Source: a virus. Taken from it: a stretch of DNA of 64,000 bases. The notes beneath the pieces were generated by a model that was not told where the DNA came from, ran no database searches, and worked only from the letters and a program-made list of their open reading frames with translations. The translations under genes and the position numbers were made by a program. The stretch spans positions 21,947 to 85,946 of the IMG/VR virus record IMGVR_UViG_3300036817_000176; one strand, written 5' to 3'. Shown here in pieces: positions 62,951 through 64,000 of this stretch. How positions within the stretch are numbered: position 1 is the first letter of the stretch; the number at the start of each line of letters is the position of its first letter.

Positions 62951-62985
62951 AAAAAAAGGAGCCTTTCGGCTCCTGGTTAGGATGT
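62951..62985 (-). terminator. Terminator preceded by a minus-strand ACATCCTAA element (site I)
   Basis: On the minus strand: ACATCCTAA (62985-62977), then GGAGCC (62973-62968), loop GAAA, GGCTCC (62963-62958) and seven T. It ends the small gene at 63001. The element-then-terminator order repeats that of site D. Confidence 0.9.
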
Positions 62986-63000
62986 TACTTGCTACTAAAG

Positions 63001-63168
63001 CTAAATTATGGGGCAAGCCTCACAATATATCCTCGTTGCTTGTCTTAACAACCGGTTACGCGCGTCATGATTGATCTTCAGTGTCATAACCAGCGATTCA
63101 AATTCTTTCAGCTTCTCAAACGTGTTTATGCCATACAAAACACTGTAAAAAGATTCATATTTGCTCAT
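63001..63168 (-). CDS. Small protein, 55 aa
   Basis: ATG 63168 (preceded by GTGAG) to TAG 63001; sequence MSKYESFYSVLYGINTFEKL, then a charged helix and CEACPII at the end. Short, but with a clean terminator directly after it, so likely real. It lies between the second origin and operator array 2, a place typical for copy-control or partition accessory proteins. Function unknown. Confidence 0.6.
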   Translation of the reverse strand: MSKYESFYSVLYGINTFEKLKEFESLVMTLKINHDARNRLLRQATRIYCEACPII

Positions 63169-63279
63169 ATCTCACTAATCCGCTTCTTGATTTGAGATTT
63201 TATGCCACCAGCCCGGTGACGCCTTGCCGGTTCGTTTCGGAACCAACATGCTCACAATATGCCCCTTTAATGAACAAGT

Positions 63280-63338
63280 CACGAAAATATTTCGCATATA
63301 GGCTAAAATATTTACTATAAATAGGAAAATATTTCCTA
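63280..63338. promoter_or_regulatory. Operator array 2: three quasi-palindromes, 21-bp spacing
   Basis: Repeats centred on AAAATATTT: 63280-63296 (ACGAAAATATTTCGCAT region), 63301-63317 (GGCTAAAATATTTACTA) and 63322-63338 (TAGGAAAATATTTCCTA). Starts are exactly 21 bp apart, as in array 1. They lie 128 bp upstream of the 63466 start codon. The rest of 63169-63465 is AT-rich with no gene seen. Confidence 0.75.
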
Positions 63339-63465
63339 TCTCTTATGGCGAGGGTGGTAGTAAAATCTAAACAGCACCAAAAGACTCACAAATAAAACTT
63401 AGGATATTTGCAGGGGGATCTCCGTCGCGGTATCGTGTTACAACTTTTTGGATAAGAGGATTGTT

Positions 63466-63801
63466 ATGGATCTGGACGAACTGGACGCAGCGCGAATTTT
63501 GCTGGTTGGTGATGAGTTCGGGAGCAAGGGGAAGTTTGCGAAGCTGCTCGGCCTGTCTGGCCATCACTCGCTGCGCGGTTATTATCGCCGTGGGAGTGTC
63601 CCGAGGTGGATTGAGGTCCGCATCCTTGACTTGCTCGCTATGCGCGAAATGCGACTGGCTGAAGAAGCCAAAAAGGAAAAAAAAGCCCGTGCGCGCAAAG
63701 AGCGCCGTGCAAAACAGGATCTGGCTATCTTCGAAGCGGGGCCGGTTGCTGACAAGGATGATACTGATGATGATGCACCGGTGATCAAGGACGAAGACTG
63801 A
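63466..63801 (+). CDS. Small HTH-type protein with charged tail, 111 aa
   Basis: ATG 63466 with AGAGGA upstream. Residues 20-41 (SKGKFAKLLGLSGHHSLRGY) form a probable helix-turn-helix resembling that of the 50076 protein; VPRWIEVRILDLL follows in both (PWRQMSIECLL there). Residues 60-85 are Lys/Arg/Ala-rich, and the C-terminus is acidic. A probable DNA-binding regulator. Two bases separate it from the methyltransferase gene. Confidence 0.65.
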   Translation: MDLDELDAARILLVGDEFGSKGKFAKLLGLSGHHSLRGYYRRGSVPRWIEVRILDLLAMREMRLAEEAKKEKKARARKERRAKQDLAIFEAGPVADKDDTDDDAPVIKDED

Positions 63802-63803
63802 CA

Positions 63804-64000
63804 ATGTATCAGTTGATACACGCGGACCCGCCCTGGCGCTACTCCGACCGGAATGAAAACAGGGGCGGCGCCAGCCGCCACTACAACACCATGAGCCTTA
63901 AAGACATGAAGGCCATGAACGTCGCCGAACTGGCCGCGCCCACGTCTGTGCTCTGGATGTGGACCACTGCGCCCCAGCTCCCCGACTCCCTCGAGCTGAT
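63804..64000 (+). CDS. MT-A70-family DNA adenine methyltransferase, N-terminal part (runs off the window)
   Basis: 65 codons visible from ATG 63804. DPPW (residues 8-11) is the catalytic motif of the MT-A70 adenine-N6 group, followed by the typical HYNTMSLKDM and VLWMWTTAPQLP. Such enzymes methylate phage DNA to evade restriction or mimic host marks. Translationally linked to the HTH gene. Confidence 0.93.
   Translation, partial: MYQLIHADPPWRYSDRNENRGGASRHYNTMSLKDMKAMNVAELAAPTSVLWMWTTAPQLPDSLEL

Overview
This window is a GC-rich piece (high-50s % by eye) of a large phage-plasmid of the P1 supergroup: a temperate, contractile-tailed (myovirus) phage that replicates as a plasmid prophage, most likely in an Enterobacterales host. 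The main evidence is a complete myovirus structural gene set lying beside a P1-type RepA gene with its iterons, a lox-type site with a Cre-family recombinase, and the DarA/DarB/DdrB-type antirestriction proteins known from P1. Both ends cut genes: a terminase large subunit on the left and an adenine methyltransferase on the right.

Layout. 1-6112: end of terminase; small minus-strand genes; a lox-like site and a recombinase that resembles Vibrio VCre more than P1 Cre; an AT-rich cargo gene; a minus-strand operon with a DHH phosphoesterase. 6264-14641: late operon for baseplate hub, spike, PAAR tip, a holin-like protein and accessory virion proteins. 14832-20404: capsid, sheath and tube. 20472-35249: tail assembly chaperone with a likely frameshift, tape measure protein, baseplate wedge proteins, tail fibre and fibre assembly protein. 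35322-44867: SAM-binding protein, holin, a Dar-type operon of putative internal head proteins, and an amidase endolysin. 44937-48200: minus-strand operon of small overlapping genes. 48264-50000: P1-type origin, repA and incA-like control iterons. 50076-57709: an HTH gene and the ulx/darB unit. 57869-60534: portal and prohead protease. 60600-64000: accessory genes, a second iteron replicon with its own initiator, a second HTH gene and the start of an MT-A70 methyltransferase.

Regulation. Three patterns stand out. The core ACATCCTAA occurs on the plus strand upstream of eight plus-strand transcription units, nearly all encoding virion or lysis proteins, and looks like a phage-specific late control element. 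Two separate loci, each ahead of a small HTH protein gene, carry three quasi-palindromes around AAAATATTT spaced exactly 21 bp apart. Two different iteron origins, each with its own initiator gene, lie about 13 kb apart. No tRNA, CRISPR or insertion sequence was found.
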